DNA of 64,000 nucleotides from Poriferisodalis sp965237655 (GTDB lineage: Bacteria; Actinomycetota; Acidimicrobiia; Acidimicrobiales; Poriferisodalaceae), in contig NZ_CBDEGB010000002.1 of assembly GCF_965237655.1 (NCBI RefSeq), positions 124,001-188,000 on the forward strand, given 5' to 3'. The notes below the pieces were generated by a model. It saw only the letters and a list, made by a program, of their open reading frames with translations. It had not been told where the DNA came from and did not search any database. The position numbers and the translations under genes were made by a program. This document shows, in pieces, positions 34,945 to 43,396 of the stretch (position 1 is its first letter; each line of letters begins with the position of its first letter).

Positions 34945-36477
34945 GTGCGGTTCCGCTTCTTCGCCCCGCTGGTCGGAGCCGCACTGCTGGCCGCAGCATG
35001 TGCCGGCAACGACACGACCACACCGACATCGGCCATGACGCCGACGTCGGTGGCTGGGGCGGCCGAGGAACCGGTCCAGGAAGCGGCCCCGGCCACCACT
35101 TCGGCTGGCATATCGACGTCGGAGGCTGGATCGAGCCAGGATGCCGTGCTGTTGGACCCGCGGGAGACCGGATCGCTGCGCAACCACCTCGGGTACGCGT
35201 TCCCGCTCCCACCGGAGGTGCCGACGGGCCCGATCGCACAGACCGCAGTCGACGACCTCGAGTTCATCTGGTCCGGCTTTCAGACCGAAGTCAATTTCAG
35301 CGGCCTCACCGTCGCCAGACTCGCCCAGTCGGGCGATCCGAGACTGGCCTGGATTCTCTCGGACCTGCTCAGGTTCTTCCCCCGTGGCGACATCGCGGAC
35401 GGGGCCGTCTCGGCCTTCCAGTCGCTGACGGGAGCGAGGCTGGCCGACGACCCCGTGGCCGCCCGGAGCCCGTGGCAGTCCGTGACCGATCACCTGCTCG
35501 CCTGGGATCTCCCCGCCTTCGACGGCTACGACGAATACAAGGAGCGGCTGTTCACGCTGGTCGAGCCGGGCTGGCAGCCGTTCTTCGATGATGCCGACGC
35601 CGACATCGACTGGCGCATCGTGAGCTGGGGCGGGGTGCTGATCGACAACCGTCAACTCGGCGACGCCCGCCCGTGTCCGCGGGGCTGCATCCCGGCCCTC
35701 GATGACCCTGCGGTCACCGACGCCTCCGCAGGCTCGTGGTACCCCGACGACGGCATCGTGTTCGCCGTCGTCATCGGCGATGAGACCCGGGCGTACCCCC
35801 GCCACATCATGGAAATCCACGAGATGGTCAACGACACGCTCGGCGGGCGCCGCATCGGCATGCCGTACTGCACGCTGTGCGGTTCGGCGCAGGCGTACCT
35901 GACCGATGCGGTTCCCGATGGCGTAGCAGTGCCCGTCTTGCGGACATCGGGGCTGCTGTCACGGTCGAACAAGGTCATGTACGACCTCGTCACCAAGTCG
36001 GTGTTCAACACGTTCACCGGCCGGGCGGTCTCGGGGCCGCTTCGTGAGCAGGGCATCGAGTTGCCTCAGGCCACCGTCGTCACCACCACCTGGGGCAAGT
36101 GGAAGGTCGCCCATCCTGACACGACGATCGTGGCCCGAGACGGGGGGACCGGCCGCCAGTATCCGTTCAACCCGCTGGGCGGCCGCGACGACCACGGGCC
36201 CATCTTCCCGGTCGGCGACGTCGACGGTCGCCGCAGTGTCCACGACCAGGTCTTCGGCGTGGTCCTCGACGACGGCACTCCCGTTGCATTTCCCGTCGCC
36301 GCAGCGATGGCTGCGCTCGAAGCCGGCGGGACCGTGGAACTCGGCAGTGTCACGCTGCACCTCGACGGAGGCGGGCTGCGGGCGGTCGATGCTGCCGGTG
36401 CGGAGATTGAAGGTCACCAGTCGTTCTGGTTCGCCTGGAGCCAATTCATGGCCGACACGCTCCTGTGGGAGCCCTAG
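34945..36477 (+). CDS. DUF3179-domain lipoprotein
   Basis: 510 aa, starting with GTG. The N terminus has an Arg-rich head, hydrophobic stretch and lipobox LAAAC, so it should be lipid-anchored outside. A Thr/Ala-rich linker leads into a DUF3179 domain with AYPRHIMEIHEMVND, the cysteine motif MPYCTLCGSAQAY and a C-terminal AFPVAAAM region. The CxxC-containing domain may bind metal; its role is not established. TAGGGT (34933-34938) lies 6 nt before the start, so the transcript is probably leaderless. Confidence 0.8.
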   Translation: MRFRFFAPLVGAALLAAACAGNDTTTPTSAMTPTSVAGAAEEPVQEAAPATTSAGISTSEAGSSQDAVLLDPRETGSLRNHLGYAFPLPPEVPTGPIAQTAVDDLEFIWSGFQTEVNFSGLTVARLAQSGDPRLAWILSDLLRFFPRGDIADGAVSAFQSLTGARLADDPVAARSPWQSVTDHLLAWDLPAFDGYDEYKERLFTLVEPGWQPFFDDADADIDWRIVSWGGVLIDNRQLGDARPCPRGCIPALDDPAVTDASAGSWYPDDGIVFAVVIGDETRAYPRHIMEIHEMVNDTLGGRRIGMPYCTLCGSAQAYLTDAVPDGVAVPVLRTSGLLSRSNKVMYDLVTKSVFNTFTGRAVSGPLREQGIELPQATVVTTTWGKWKVAHPDTTIVARDGGTGRQYPFNPLGGRDDHGPIFPVGDVDGRRSVHDQVFGVVLDDGTPVAFPVAAAMAALEAGGTVELGSVTLHLDGGGLRAVDAAGAEIEGHQSFWFAWSQFMADTLLWEP

Positions 36478-36591
36478 GCCACGGTTCGAACCCGGAACCC
36501 ACAGCCCGCGACACCCTGGGTCAGACCCGGGTCCGACTGCCGACCCGAACATCATGGCTGTATGCGCTGAGCAGACCGCTGCCGCCACACA

Positions 36592-36625
36592 GCATCAGTC
36601 TGACTGATATTAGCTAGACTGATGC
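36592..36625. promoter_or_regulatory. Perfect 10-bp inverted repeat over the start of the HigBA-like operon
   Basis: GCATCAGTCT (36592-36601) and AGACTGATGC (36616-36625) are perfect complements separated by 14 bp containing TATTAG, a possible -10 box. The right arm includes the ATG of the toxin remnant. This is the expected position for an operator bound by the XRE antitoxin. Binding is inferred. Confidence 0.65.
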
Positions 36626-36744
36626 AGGCTTGGGAAGTTGAGTTCACAGACCAGTTCGGTGACTGGTACTACCACTACACGACCATCGCTGACGATCTCT
36701 ACGACACCCACCTAGACGAACTGCGAGCGGAAGGACTCATCTGA
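36622..36744 (+). pseudogene. HigB/RelE-type toxin with large internal deletion
   Basis: A 40-codon open frame. Its first part (AWEVEFTDQFGDWY) is the normal N terminus of Gp49/HigB-like toxins, and its last part (IADDLYDTHLDELRAEGLI) is the normal C terminus. About 75-80 residues that should lie between, including the RNase core, are missing, and the join is in frame. The start, the operator and the TGATG coupling to the antitoxin are kept. The product cannot be an active RNase. Confidence 0.65.
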
Positions 36745-37064
36745 TGCCGGGCACCAAGAAGTTCAGCGAGCTGCGCGACGAAGCACGGCGCGATCCCGAA
36801 CGGTCACGGCGGATCGATGCGGCCAAGCAGCGCGCCGTGGAGGAGATTGCGTCCTATCACCTCGCCGAGCTTCGCCGGGCTCTCGGGGTGACACAGGCAG
36901 AACTGGCCGAGATGGTTGGCAAATCCCAGTCAGCGATCTCTCAGATCGAACACGGCGAGATCGGCCTGTCGCTCGCGCTGCTCAAGTCGATCGTCGGCCA
37001 ACTCGGAGGGGAGGTTGAGATCACGGCCGTAATTGACAACCGTCGCATCCTGATCGAGGCCTGA
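36744..37064 (+). CDS. XRE-family antitoxin, HigA-like
   Basis: 106 aa. A helical N terminus is followed by a Cro/C1-type helix-turn-helix (LRRALGVTQAELAEMVGKSQ, then SAISQIEHGEIG) and a short C-terminal strand region. It overlaps the toxin remnant's stop by one base (TGATG). In intact systems this protein neutralises HigB and represses the operon; here only the repressor function would remain. Length and motifs look normal. Confidence 0.8.
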   Translation: MPGTKKFSELRDEARRDPERSRRIDAAKQRAVEEIASYHLAELRRALGVTQAELAEMVGKSQSAISQIEHGEIGLSLALLKSIVGQLGGEVEITAVIDNRRILIEA

Positions 37065-37125
37065 TTCGGAGGTGGCCATTCGGGTTGACCCCGGCGCAGC
37101 CGCCGAGCTCGTTGCGCTGAGCCGC

Positions 37126-37800
37126 CTATTGGTCCATCTGGACGACGAAGCTGGCCCTCGGCTTGGTCGTCTCCACGAGTTCAGCGTTCTTCTCGTCAGA
37201 GCTGTGCACAAACGACTTGGCCGCCTGCGGAGCCTTCCCGAATTGCACATGACGATCGATGAGGCGCCACCGCCGGATCGCATCGTCGAGCTCCACGTAG
37301 CCACACAGCTTGAGGAGATCGCTCAACTGTGCCCACGGCTGGCTTGCGAGCAGGAGGTAGTTGCCTTCGACGATGACCAAGCCATCAGTTGGGAAGATCG
37401 GTATGGCCCCGGCAATGGGTTCGCCGACATTGTGGTCGTACCGGGGGGCATATACGACTGAGTCGTCCGCTGGCCGAGCGATTCGCTGCACGAGCTTCAC
37501 GAATCCCCAGGCATCGAACGTCTCGGGGGAGCCCTTTCTGCCCACGAGGCCGTTCTGTTCGATGATGTCTTGGGCGAGATGGAATCCGTCCATGGGCACC
37601 ACAGGCGGAGCGGGAGAAATCGACTGTGCGAGATACGTCGCCAGCGTCGACTTTCCCGCACCAGGTGGACCAGTGATCCCGACGACACACCTTCGTCCCG
37701 TTGCTCGGAGCCTGTCAGAGAGTTGCGCAAACTCGGCGGGAGTTACTCGCCGGTCGTCGCATCCCGTGACGTCATCGTTGGACTTGGATCGACGCATCAT
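37126..37800 (-). CDS. P-loop nucleoside/nucleotide kinase family protein
   Basis: 224 aa. Walker A GPPGAGKST (about 44-52), a substrate-binding DGFHLAQ motif and VIVEGNYLLL, as in the phosphoribulokinase/uridine kinase/pantothenate kinase superfamily and its fructose-kinase-like bacterial relatives. The C terminus has the expected Arg-rich lid (RRWRLIDRHVQFG). The substrate is uncertain. It converges with the HigA-like gene. A short coding-like frame just upstream (about 37773-37925) has no clear start. Confidence 0.8.
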   Translation of the reverse strand: MMRRSKSNDDVTGCDDRRVTPAEFAQLSDRLRATGRRCVVGITGPPGAGKSTLATYLAQSISPAPPVVPMDGFHLAQDIIEQNGLVGRKGSPETFDAWGFVKLVQRIARPADDSVVYAPRYDHNVGEPIAGAIPIFPTDGLVIVEGNYLLLASQPWAQLSDLLKLCGYVELDDAIRRWRLIDRHVQFGKAPQAAKSFVHSSDEKNAELVETTKPRASFVVQMDQ

Positions 37801-37942
37801 TCCCTACCGCGTTCTGGCTGCAGCTCAGCGGCATCTTCGCGGGCTCCAAGAACGAGAACGAGGACATCGTTCTTTTCGACCACGAGAGCGTGACACAACC
37901 TGATGAGCTCTTGATCATCGCCCCCTTAGTTCTGCTTCTAGC

Positions 37943-38160
37943 TCACTGCGTGGGCAGCGTGTGGAGCGCGGCCATGGCGGCGGCGGTTGGGGCGTGGGGG
38001 TCTCGCTAGGCGACGTGGCCGTCGGGTCGGATCAGCACGGCGCCTCTTCGGACGATGCCGTGGGCGTCGGCCAGCCGGTCGTCTGGGTCTTCGAGGTCGA
38101 CGCCGAGTTGCAGCGACCGCAGCATCGGGTCGGTGGTGGTAGCGGTTTCTTGATGTATCA
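37943..38160 (-). pseudogene. FAD-dependent monooxygenase C-terminal remnant
   Basis: On the minus strand a frame reads LQLGVDLEDPDDRLADAHGI, then GAVLIRPDGHVA, a stop codon (TAG, 38006-38008), then RDPHAPTAAAM to a natural stop at 37943. This matches the thioredoxin-like C terminus of aromatic-ring FAD monooxygenases, where a Trp (TGG) normally stands at the TAG. Only the tail survives, and it is cut next to the DUF222 gene. Confidence 0.55.
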
Positions 38161-38177
38161 GCATGTTTCAAATGTTT

Positions 38178-38207
38178 TTGTAACACCCCACCTTTACTGT
38201 CCCGGGC
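38178..38207 (+). promoter_or_regulatory. Conserved box upstream of DUF222/HNH gene 2
   Basis: TTGT-N-ACACCCC begins exactly 30 bp before the ATG at 38208, and TACTGT (38195-38200) lies 7 nt before it. Compared without gaps to the box at 32168, 19 of the first 23 positions agree, though the genes' coding sequences have diverged much more. Confidence 0.55.
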
Positions 38208-39440
38208 ATGGAAACGACCAGTGGGACGGACCGGGTGTGCGTGGCTGCGGCGGACGTGGCCCCGTTGTCCGACGAGGGGCTGCGAGCCCGTCTGGGAGTG
38301 ATCGGTCGGGCGGAGTCCGCGTTGGCGGTCATGAAGGCCGCTGTGCTGGGCGAGATTGCTCGCCGTGAAGATGCCGGGTGCGCCGAGCGGGCCGCCCGTG
38401 ATCTGCTCGGTGCGCCACGGCGAGATGCCAGGCGAGACGTGGAGCTCGGGGTGCAGCTGCGCGACCTGGAGGTGGTGCAGCGGGCGTTGGATGAGGGGGA
38501 GATTCCGGTGGCGCATGCACGGCTGATCGCCCGTGCCGCCGCCGAGGGGCCGATCGACGAGCAGGTGCTGGCCGACGCCGCACGCTGGCAGAGCTACGAG
38601 CGGTTCGCACGTACGGTGCGGCGCCACCAGGCCGACCTCAGCGCTGATGACGGCAAGTCGCTGCTGGATCACCAACGCGAGAGGCGCTCGGGGCGAGTGT
38701 TCACCAGTCCTGACGATGGCATGTTGGTGCTGCGCGCCGAGTTCGACCCGATCACGGGTGCGCAGCTCGCCTCAGCGATCTCCGCCAAGGAACGTGAACT
38801 GTGGCGGGACGAGGACCCCGCGGCGCGGCCCAGCCCGCAGCAGCGCACCGCCGACGCCATCGCCAAGCTGATCCTGGAGTCAAACGGCAAGCGGCCTTCG
38901 GGTACCGCGCTGCTGATTGTTGCCGACTACGACGTGGTGCAGGGCGAGCTCACCCGTGCCCGCCTTGGCGACGGAACCCCCATTCCCATCGACGAACTCG
39001 TCAAGATGGCGTGCGACGCCGACATCCTGCCCGCAGTGTTCCGGGCCGCGACCGGCGACATGCGCCTGGGCCGGACGCGACGCACTGCAAGCGATGCTCA
39101 ACGGGCCGCGCTCGCATATCGAGACCAGGGTTGTGTGGGCTGCAGCAAGTCGCCCGACTACTGCGAAGCGCACCACATCGTCCCGTGGAAGGCCGGAGGA
39201 CGCACCAATCTGGACAACCTGGTGCTGGTCTGCCACCGGTGTCACCACCACATACATGACGACGGCTGGATCGTCCGTCGCAACCGGACGACAGGGCACT
39301 ACGAGCTGCGAGCCGCGGCGGTTGCCCGTACAAGACGCCGCGGCCCGCCAGGAGCCGACGTCACCCGCCCGCCATCACGCGGAGCCGACGTCACCCGCCC
39401 GCCATCACGCGGAGACGACACCACTCGCTACGCCGCATGA
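38208..39440 (+). CDS. DUF222 (13E12-type) HNH endonuclease-like protein 2
   Basis: 410 aa. The N-terminal DUF222 helical domain includes a DPITGAQLASAISAKE segment; the C-terminal HNH domain has GCSKSPDYCEAHHIVPWKAG and LVCHRCHHHIHDDGW. The tail has a 10-residue unit (GADVTRPPSR) repeated, from a 30-bp tandem DNA repeat at 39351-39410. It is a different subgroup from the gene at 32198. Role not established. The start is supported by the shared upstream box. Confidence 0.85.
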   Translation: METTSGTDRVCVAAADVAPLSDEGLRARLGVIGRAESALAVMKAAVLGEIARREDAGCAERAARDLLGAPRRDARRDVELGVQLRDLEVVQRALDEGEIPVAHARLIARAAAEGPIDEQVLADAARWQSYERFARTVRRHQADLSADDGKSLLDHQRERRSGRVFTSPDDGMLVLRAEFDPITGAQLASAISAKERELWRDEDPAARPSPQQRTADAIAKLILESNGKRPSGTALLIVADYDVVQGELTRARLGDGTPIPIDELVKMACDADILPAVFRAATGDMRLGRTRRTASDAQRAALAYRDQGCVGCSKSPDYCEAHHIVPWKAGGRTNLDNLVLVCHRCHHHIHDDGWIVRRNRTTGHYELRAAAVARTRRRGPPGADVTRPPSRGADVTRPPSRGDDTTRYAA

Positions 39441-39572
39441 GCCGGCGACTCCCGGGCGAGCGCAATGCCGCATAAGGCACTTGAGGCTGACACGGGTCCC
39501 GCATCGGCGGTCGTATCGTGCTCACGGCTGCTCACGGCCCCTCAGCCATCGCGGCCCGGGCGTGACTGAGCA

Positions 39573-40340
39573 ATGGTGAGGCGCATGGTCGAGGTCCATC
39601 TGGAGTGGGGGCCTCGTGCGGTCGACGTGTTCGGAGACTGGGCCGACGTTGTTGTCGTGGTCGACGTGCTGAGCTTCAGCACAGCGGTGGACGTGGCGGT
39701 GTCGCGTGATGCGGCGGTTGTGCCGTGCGCAGTTGACCGTGCGGAAGCGGAACGACTGGGTGCGCAGCTCGGGGCCCATGTGGCCGTGCCCCGTCGCAAG
39801 ACATCGCCGGTCCGGCCGTACTCGCTGTCGCCCGTATCGCTCGCCTCGCTGCCGGCGAACTCGACCGTGGTGCTGCCATCGCCGAACGGCGCGGCGTTGA
39901 TCGCTCGACTCGTCTGGACCGACCTCACCGTCGTGGCGGGATGTCTGCGCAACGCGGCTGCCGTCGGCGCTCATGTGGCGAGGATCGGATCGCGGGTGGG
40001 TGTGCTCGCTGCGGGGGAGCGGTGGCCGCACGATGACAGCTTGCGGCCAGCGTTCGAGGATTTCGTCGGTGCTGGTGCCGTCATCGCCTCCATTGCCGGA
40101 GCTCGCCGGACGCCTGAGGCCGAGACGGCAGCGGCAGCCTTCACTGACGCTGCGGATGATCTGGACCGGCGCCTGTCGGAGTGTGTCTCTGGACGCGAGC
40201 TCACTGAGCGGGGCTACGACATTGACGTCACCTGGGCCGCGGCGGTCGACGTCAGCCAGACTGTGCCTCTGCTCGTCGACGGCAAGTACGTCTCAGCGTC
40301 GCCAGTTGGGTCGGCAGCGGTACCGGCTAGGTCGACATGA
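39573..40340 (+). CDS. comB: 2-phosphosulfolactate phosphatase-like protein (ComB family)
   Basis: 255 aa. The N-terminal VVVVDVLSFSTAV and the later VVLPSPNGAALIA match ComB, which removes phosphate from 2-phosphosulfolactate in coenzyme M-type or sulfolactate pathways. Other ComB-pathway genes (comA, comC) are not nearby, so the substrate here may differ. It is a Mg-dependent cytoplasmic enzyme. An alternative ATG four codons in (39585) is possible. Confidence 0.75.
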   Translation: MVRRMVEVHLEWGPRAVDVFGDWADVVVVVDVLSFSTAVDVAVSRDAAVVPCAVDRAEAERLGAQLGAHVAVPRRKTSPVRPYSLSPVSLASLPANSTVVLPSPNGAALIARLVWTDLTVVAGCLRNAAAVGAHVARIGSRVGVLAAGERWPHDDSLRPAFEDFVGAGAVIASIAGARRTPEAETAAAAFTDAADDLDRRLSECVSGRELTERGYDIDVTWAAAVDVSQTVPLLVDGKYVSASPVGSAAVPARST

Positions 40341-40374
40341 ACTCGGTGGGCGCGAAGGAGTCTGATGCACCCCG

Positions 40375-40836
40375 ATGCGCAGAACCGGTCAGCCCATCGC
40401 GCTCTACGGCGGCGTGAGCGCAGTGGAACCGATGGAAGCTGATACTCCGACCGAAGAGCACTGGCCGGTCTCGGTCAAGGGCGTGCTCAGCTGGAATGGC
40501 CGGGCTGTCGTGCTGAGGAACGACCGGGGCGAGTGGGAGCTGCCTGGCGGTCGCCTCGAGGCCTCCGATGATAGCCCACAAGATGCGCTTCGACGCGAGA
40601 TCGGCGAAGAACTCGGGGTCGATGCCGAGATCGGCTCGCTGGTCGATTCTTGGATCTACGACGTGGAGGGCAAGCGAGTCCTGATCCTCACCTACGCATG
40701 CGAAGCCACCCAACCCGAGGTGCTGAGCCACAGCGACGAGCACACCGATGTCGGGCTGCTCACAGCCGCCGAGTTCTCCGACGCCCCCATCCCCAGCGGC
40801 TACCTCAGGTCCCTCGAAAGGGCCCTAGGCGACTGA
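40375..40836 (+). CDS. Nudix hydrolase
   Basis: The Nudix box is complete: GGRLEASDDSPQDALRREIG followed by EELGV, giving the pattern G-x5-E-x7-REIGEELG. It should hydrolyse a nucleoside diphosphate linked to another group; the substrate is unknown. The open frame is 153 aa. The ATG at 40432 gives a better-fitting start just before the first beta strand. It follows the ComB-like gene by 34 bp and may be cotranscribed. Confidence 0.85.
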   Translation: MRRTGQPIALYGGVSAVEPMEADTPTEEHWPVSVKGVLSWNGRAVVLRNDRGEWELPGGRLEASDDSPQDALRREIGEELGVDAEIGSLVDSWIYDVEGKRVLILTYACEATQPEVLSHSDEHTDVGLLTAAEFSDAPIPSGYLRSLERALGD

Positions 40837-40958
40837 ACTCGACAGCCTGCGGCGGGAGGCGTTCTCGGCGGAGGATGGCGACACCGTCGATACGCCCGAC
40901 TCCGCCTGCACAGCCCGGCTCGTCACCGTGGGCTCAAGCCGCACAGCCGCTGCCGCGG

Positions 40959-41540
40959 TCATGCGGCCGCTGAGTCTCCGGCGACCTTGGACAGCGTGGC
41001 GAGGGCGTCTTGCAACTGGGCATCGAGGTCGGCGTTGGTGAGAGTCCCCGCCGTCGTGTCGAAGTTCTGGTCGAACTTGGGAATCGACAGGCTGGCCAGT
41101 ACCTCGTTGCCGAAGTACTGGGCGAGGTGGGCTGCGGACCGCAGCACGAAGCGGCCCCCGCCACCACCGGGAGAAGTGGAGAGCATCACGATCGGTTTGT
41201 CGTGGTACACGCGCATGTTGATCCGTGACGCCCAGTCGAAAATGTTCTTGTAGGCGACCGTGTAGGAGCCGTTGTGCTCCGCGAACGAGATCAGCAGCGC
41301 GTCGGCGGCGCCGATCGTGTCGTAGAAGTCGTGGGCCGGCTGGGGGATCCCATCAGCGTTCTGGCGGTCAATGCTGTAGATCGGTATCTCGAAGTCGTTC
41401 AAGTCGATCATGCGGACCTCCACCTCGCTGGCCGGGACGCCCTCGACCAGCCCATCAGTGAGCAAGCGGATGGCGTAGTCGACGAGCTGCCGGTTGATCG
41501 ACTGGCTGCTGTTGGAGGCGGCGAAAGCCAGGAGGTTCAT
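40959..41540 (-). CDS. NADPH-dependent FMN reductase family protein
   Basis: 193 aa flavodoxin-like fold. The N-terminal LLAFAASNSSQSINRQL forms the FMN phosphate-binding loop, and the central LLISFAEHNGSYT and STSPGGGGG stretches match NADPH:FMN reductases (azoreductase/ChrR-type). It should supply reduced flavin or reduce quinone-like compounds. The start overlaps nothing, and the upstream hydrolase is 41 bp away on the same strand, so the two may form an operon. Confidence 0.8.
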   Translation of the reverse strand: MNLLAFAASNSSQSINRQLVDYAIRLLTDGLVEGVPASEVEVRMIDLNDFEIPIYSIDRQNADGIPQPAHDFYDTIGAADALLISFAEHNGSYTVAYKNIFDWASRINMRVYHDKPIVMLSTSPGGGGGRFVLRSAAHLAQYFGNEVLASLSIPKFDQNFDTTAGTLTNADLDAQLQDALATLSKVAGDSAAA

Positions 41541-41581
41541 GTCAGGAGCTTCATGTCGTCATGTCCCGGTTCAGGTCGATC

Positions 41582-42502
41582 TCACCGACGTGGGCTGGCG
41601 TGAGCAGTGTGGCTGATGATGGCGTCGATGATGATCGGCCACAGCGGTTTCGGCAGGTCGTGGCCCATGTCGCCGACCAGCAGCAGGTTGGCGCCCGGCA
41701 CAAGTTCGGCGGTGCGCTCACCGCCATTGGGCATGATCAACGGATCCTCACGTCCGTGGATCACCAGCGTCGGCACCGCCAGATTGCGAAGCCCCTCGGC
41801 CCGGTGCCCCGATCCCCGGACGGCCGCCATCTGCCGGTCGAGGCCCTCGGGATAGAACATGCGGTCGTAGGAGTCGGCCAGCAACTTGGCGGCAAGATCC
41901 GGGTCGAAGTAGCGACGGCTGGCGCTGATCTTGCGCGAGGCGACGCCGGCGGCGATGAACTCGTCGCGATCAGTCGGCCACGGTGCCATGAGCGCTGCGG
42001 CAGCCTCCGGCGACGCCTCGAAGTACCCGGGCTCACCCGTGGTCGACATGATCGAGGTCATCGTCAGCACCCGCTCGGGATGATCGATGGCCATCTGCTG
42101 GACGATCATCCCGCCCATTGACGAACCGGCAATGTGCGCTGCGGGGATTCCCAGGTGATCGAGCAGCCCCACCGCGTCGTCGCCGAACGTCGACAGCGTG
42201 TACGGAATGGGCGGCATTGCTGTGCCCGCCGCGGCTGCGGTGGCCACCGCTGCGAGGTCCACTTCGACCCCGTCGAGATGCGTCGACTGGCCGACGTCCC
42301 GATTGTCGAAGCTCACGACGAATCGCCCCCGCTCGGCGAGCTGCTCCCGGAACCCCTCGAACCACGCGATGATCTGCGACGAGTACCCGTTCACCAGCAG
42401 AAGCGCCGGGTCGGCTGGGTTGCCGTGGGTCTCGTAGTACAGCCTGATCTCGGTGTCGTCCTGATCTGTCCCTGCGAACTGGTTGACGGACGCAAAGGGC
42501 AT
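41582..42502 (-). CDS. Alpha/beta hydrolase (methylesterase/DhlA-like)
   Basis: 306 aa. The oxyanion region LLLVNGYSSQ, nucleophile elbow GSSMGGM (Ser), acid in VIHGREDPL (Asp) and base in GDMGHDLP (His) form the triad. The FDNRDVGQS segment is typical of the RdmC/DnrP and esterase-like subgroup. The substrate is unknown. First gene of a likely two-gene unit with the FMN reductase. Confidence 0.85.
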   Translation of the reverse strand: MPFASVNQFAGTDQDDTEIRLYYETHGNPADPALLLVNGYSSQIIAWFEGFREQLAERGRFVVSFDNRDVGQSTHLDGVEVDLAAVATAAAAGTAMPPIPYTLSTFGDDAVGLLDHLGIPAAHIAGSSMGGMIVQQMAIDHPERVLTMTSIMSTTGEPGYFEASPEAAAALMAPWPTDRDEFIAAGVASRKISASRRYFDPDLAAKLLADSYDRMFYPEGLDRQMAAVRGSGHRAEGLRNLAVPTLVIHGREDPLIMPNGGERTAELVPGANLLLVGDMGHDLPKPLWPIIIDAIISHTAHASPRR

Positions 42503-42789
42503 GGTGGTCTCCTGCTGGCTGCCGGGGCGACGGCGAATCTCAGCATCCGACTCGACTGCTCAGCTCGGGTAGCCGGTTCCAACGGCGAGCAGTCTGCCGC
42601 GGCAGCGCCAACGTGCCACTGACGCAGCCGTTGGCACCGCTGTGCTGTTCCGCACGTCACGGCACGGAGACGACCGATGCAACGCCGCGAATCAGCCGGC
42701 CGGCGTCACCAGTTGCTGTAGGCAGTTGGTGCAGCTGGTTGGTGCGACCGGTCAGATCGCGCGTCGCTGGGTGCCGTAACGTGCGGGCT

Positions 42790-43194
42790 ATGCGGCGCAT
42801 GCACATCGGGTTGCAGGTCGACGACCTCGACGAGTCGATCGAGTTCTACAAGCGGCTGTTCGGCTGCGAGCCCACCCTGCGGCGCTCCGACTACGCCAAG
42901 TGGATGCTGGACGACCCCCGGGTCAACTTCTCGCTCGACGTCCACGGCGACGGCCCCCCCGGCTCGGCCCACTACGGCATCCAGGTCGAATCCCGAGACG
43001 AACTCGAGGACATGCGCACCCACATCGACGCGGCCGACCTGCCCCGTGCCGACCAGGACGACCTGGTGTGCGGCTACCAGCTCCAGCACAAGTCGTGGAT
43101 CACCGACCCCAACGGCCTGTGGTGGGAGGCGTTCTTCACCGAAGGAGTGGTCGACGAGGGCTACGGCACTCCCGAGATGCCCGACCCCGCCTAG
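42790..43194 (+). CDS. VOC-family metalloenzyme, CadI/ArsI-like
   Basis: 134 aa, one glyoxalase/bleomycin-resistance-type domain. His in MHIGLQVDDLDESIEFYKRL, His in GSAHYGIQV and Glu in LWWEAFF are the expected metal ligands. The sequence resembles CadI/ArsI C-As lyases. Those have, as I recall, a vicinal Cys pair before the QxK motif; here VCGYQLQHKSW has a single Cys, so arsenic chemistry is doubtful. The ATG at 42790 follows TAACGT by 7 nt (leaderless). Confidence 0.75.
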   Translation: MRRMHIGLQVDDLDESIEFYKRLFGCEPTLRRSDYAKWMLDDPRVNFSLDVHGDGPPGSAHYGIQVESRDELEDMRTHIDAADLPRADQDDLVCGYQLQHKSWITDPNGLWWEAFFTEGVVDEGYGTPEMPDPA

Positions 43195-43396
43195 CCAAAC
43201 TGCCCCGGCCGAGCCTTGGCCCAGCCCTGCCCAGCCATGGCTGGGAACGCGCCAAGCACCAGCGAACCGCCGGACGGCCCAGCGAGCCCTCCGCTAGCAG
43301 GCTGCTAAGACAGCCGGTTTCAGCTGCTTGACCAACTCTCTGACCAGCGGCTTTGCATCTGCCGGTCTGCGGTATCGGCACTTTTTCAGCATCCTG
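43195..43396. other. Intergenic region with perfect 16-bp palindrome
   Basis: Between convergent genes. CCCAGCCATGGCTGGG at 43230-43245 is a perfect palindrome and is preceded by several GCCCAGCC-like repeats. It may act as a bidirectional terminator or transcription-stopping structure. No T-run was seen. Confidence 0.35.

Noticed and set aside
37072..37461. Plus-strand ORF after the HigA-like gene
   Set aside because: It overlaps the kinase gene on the opposite strand for most of its length, and the kinase has clear motifs.
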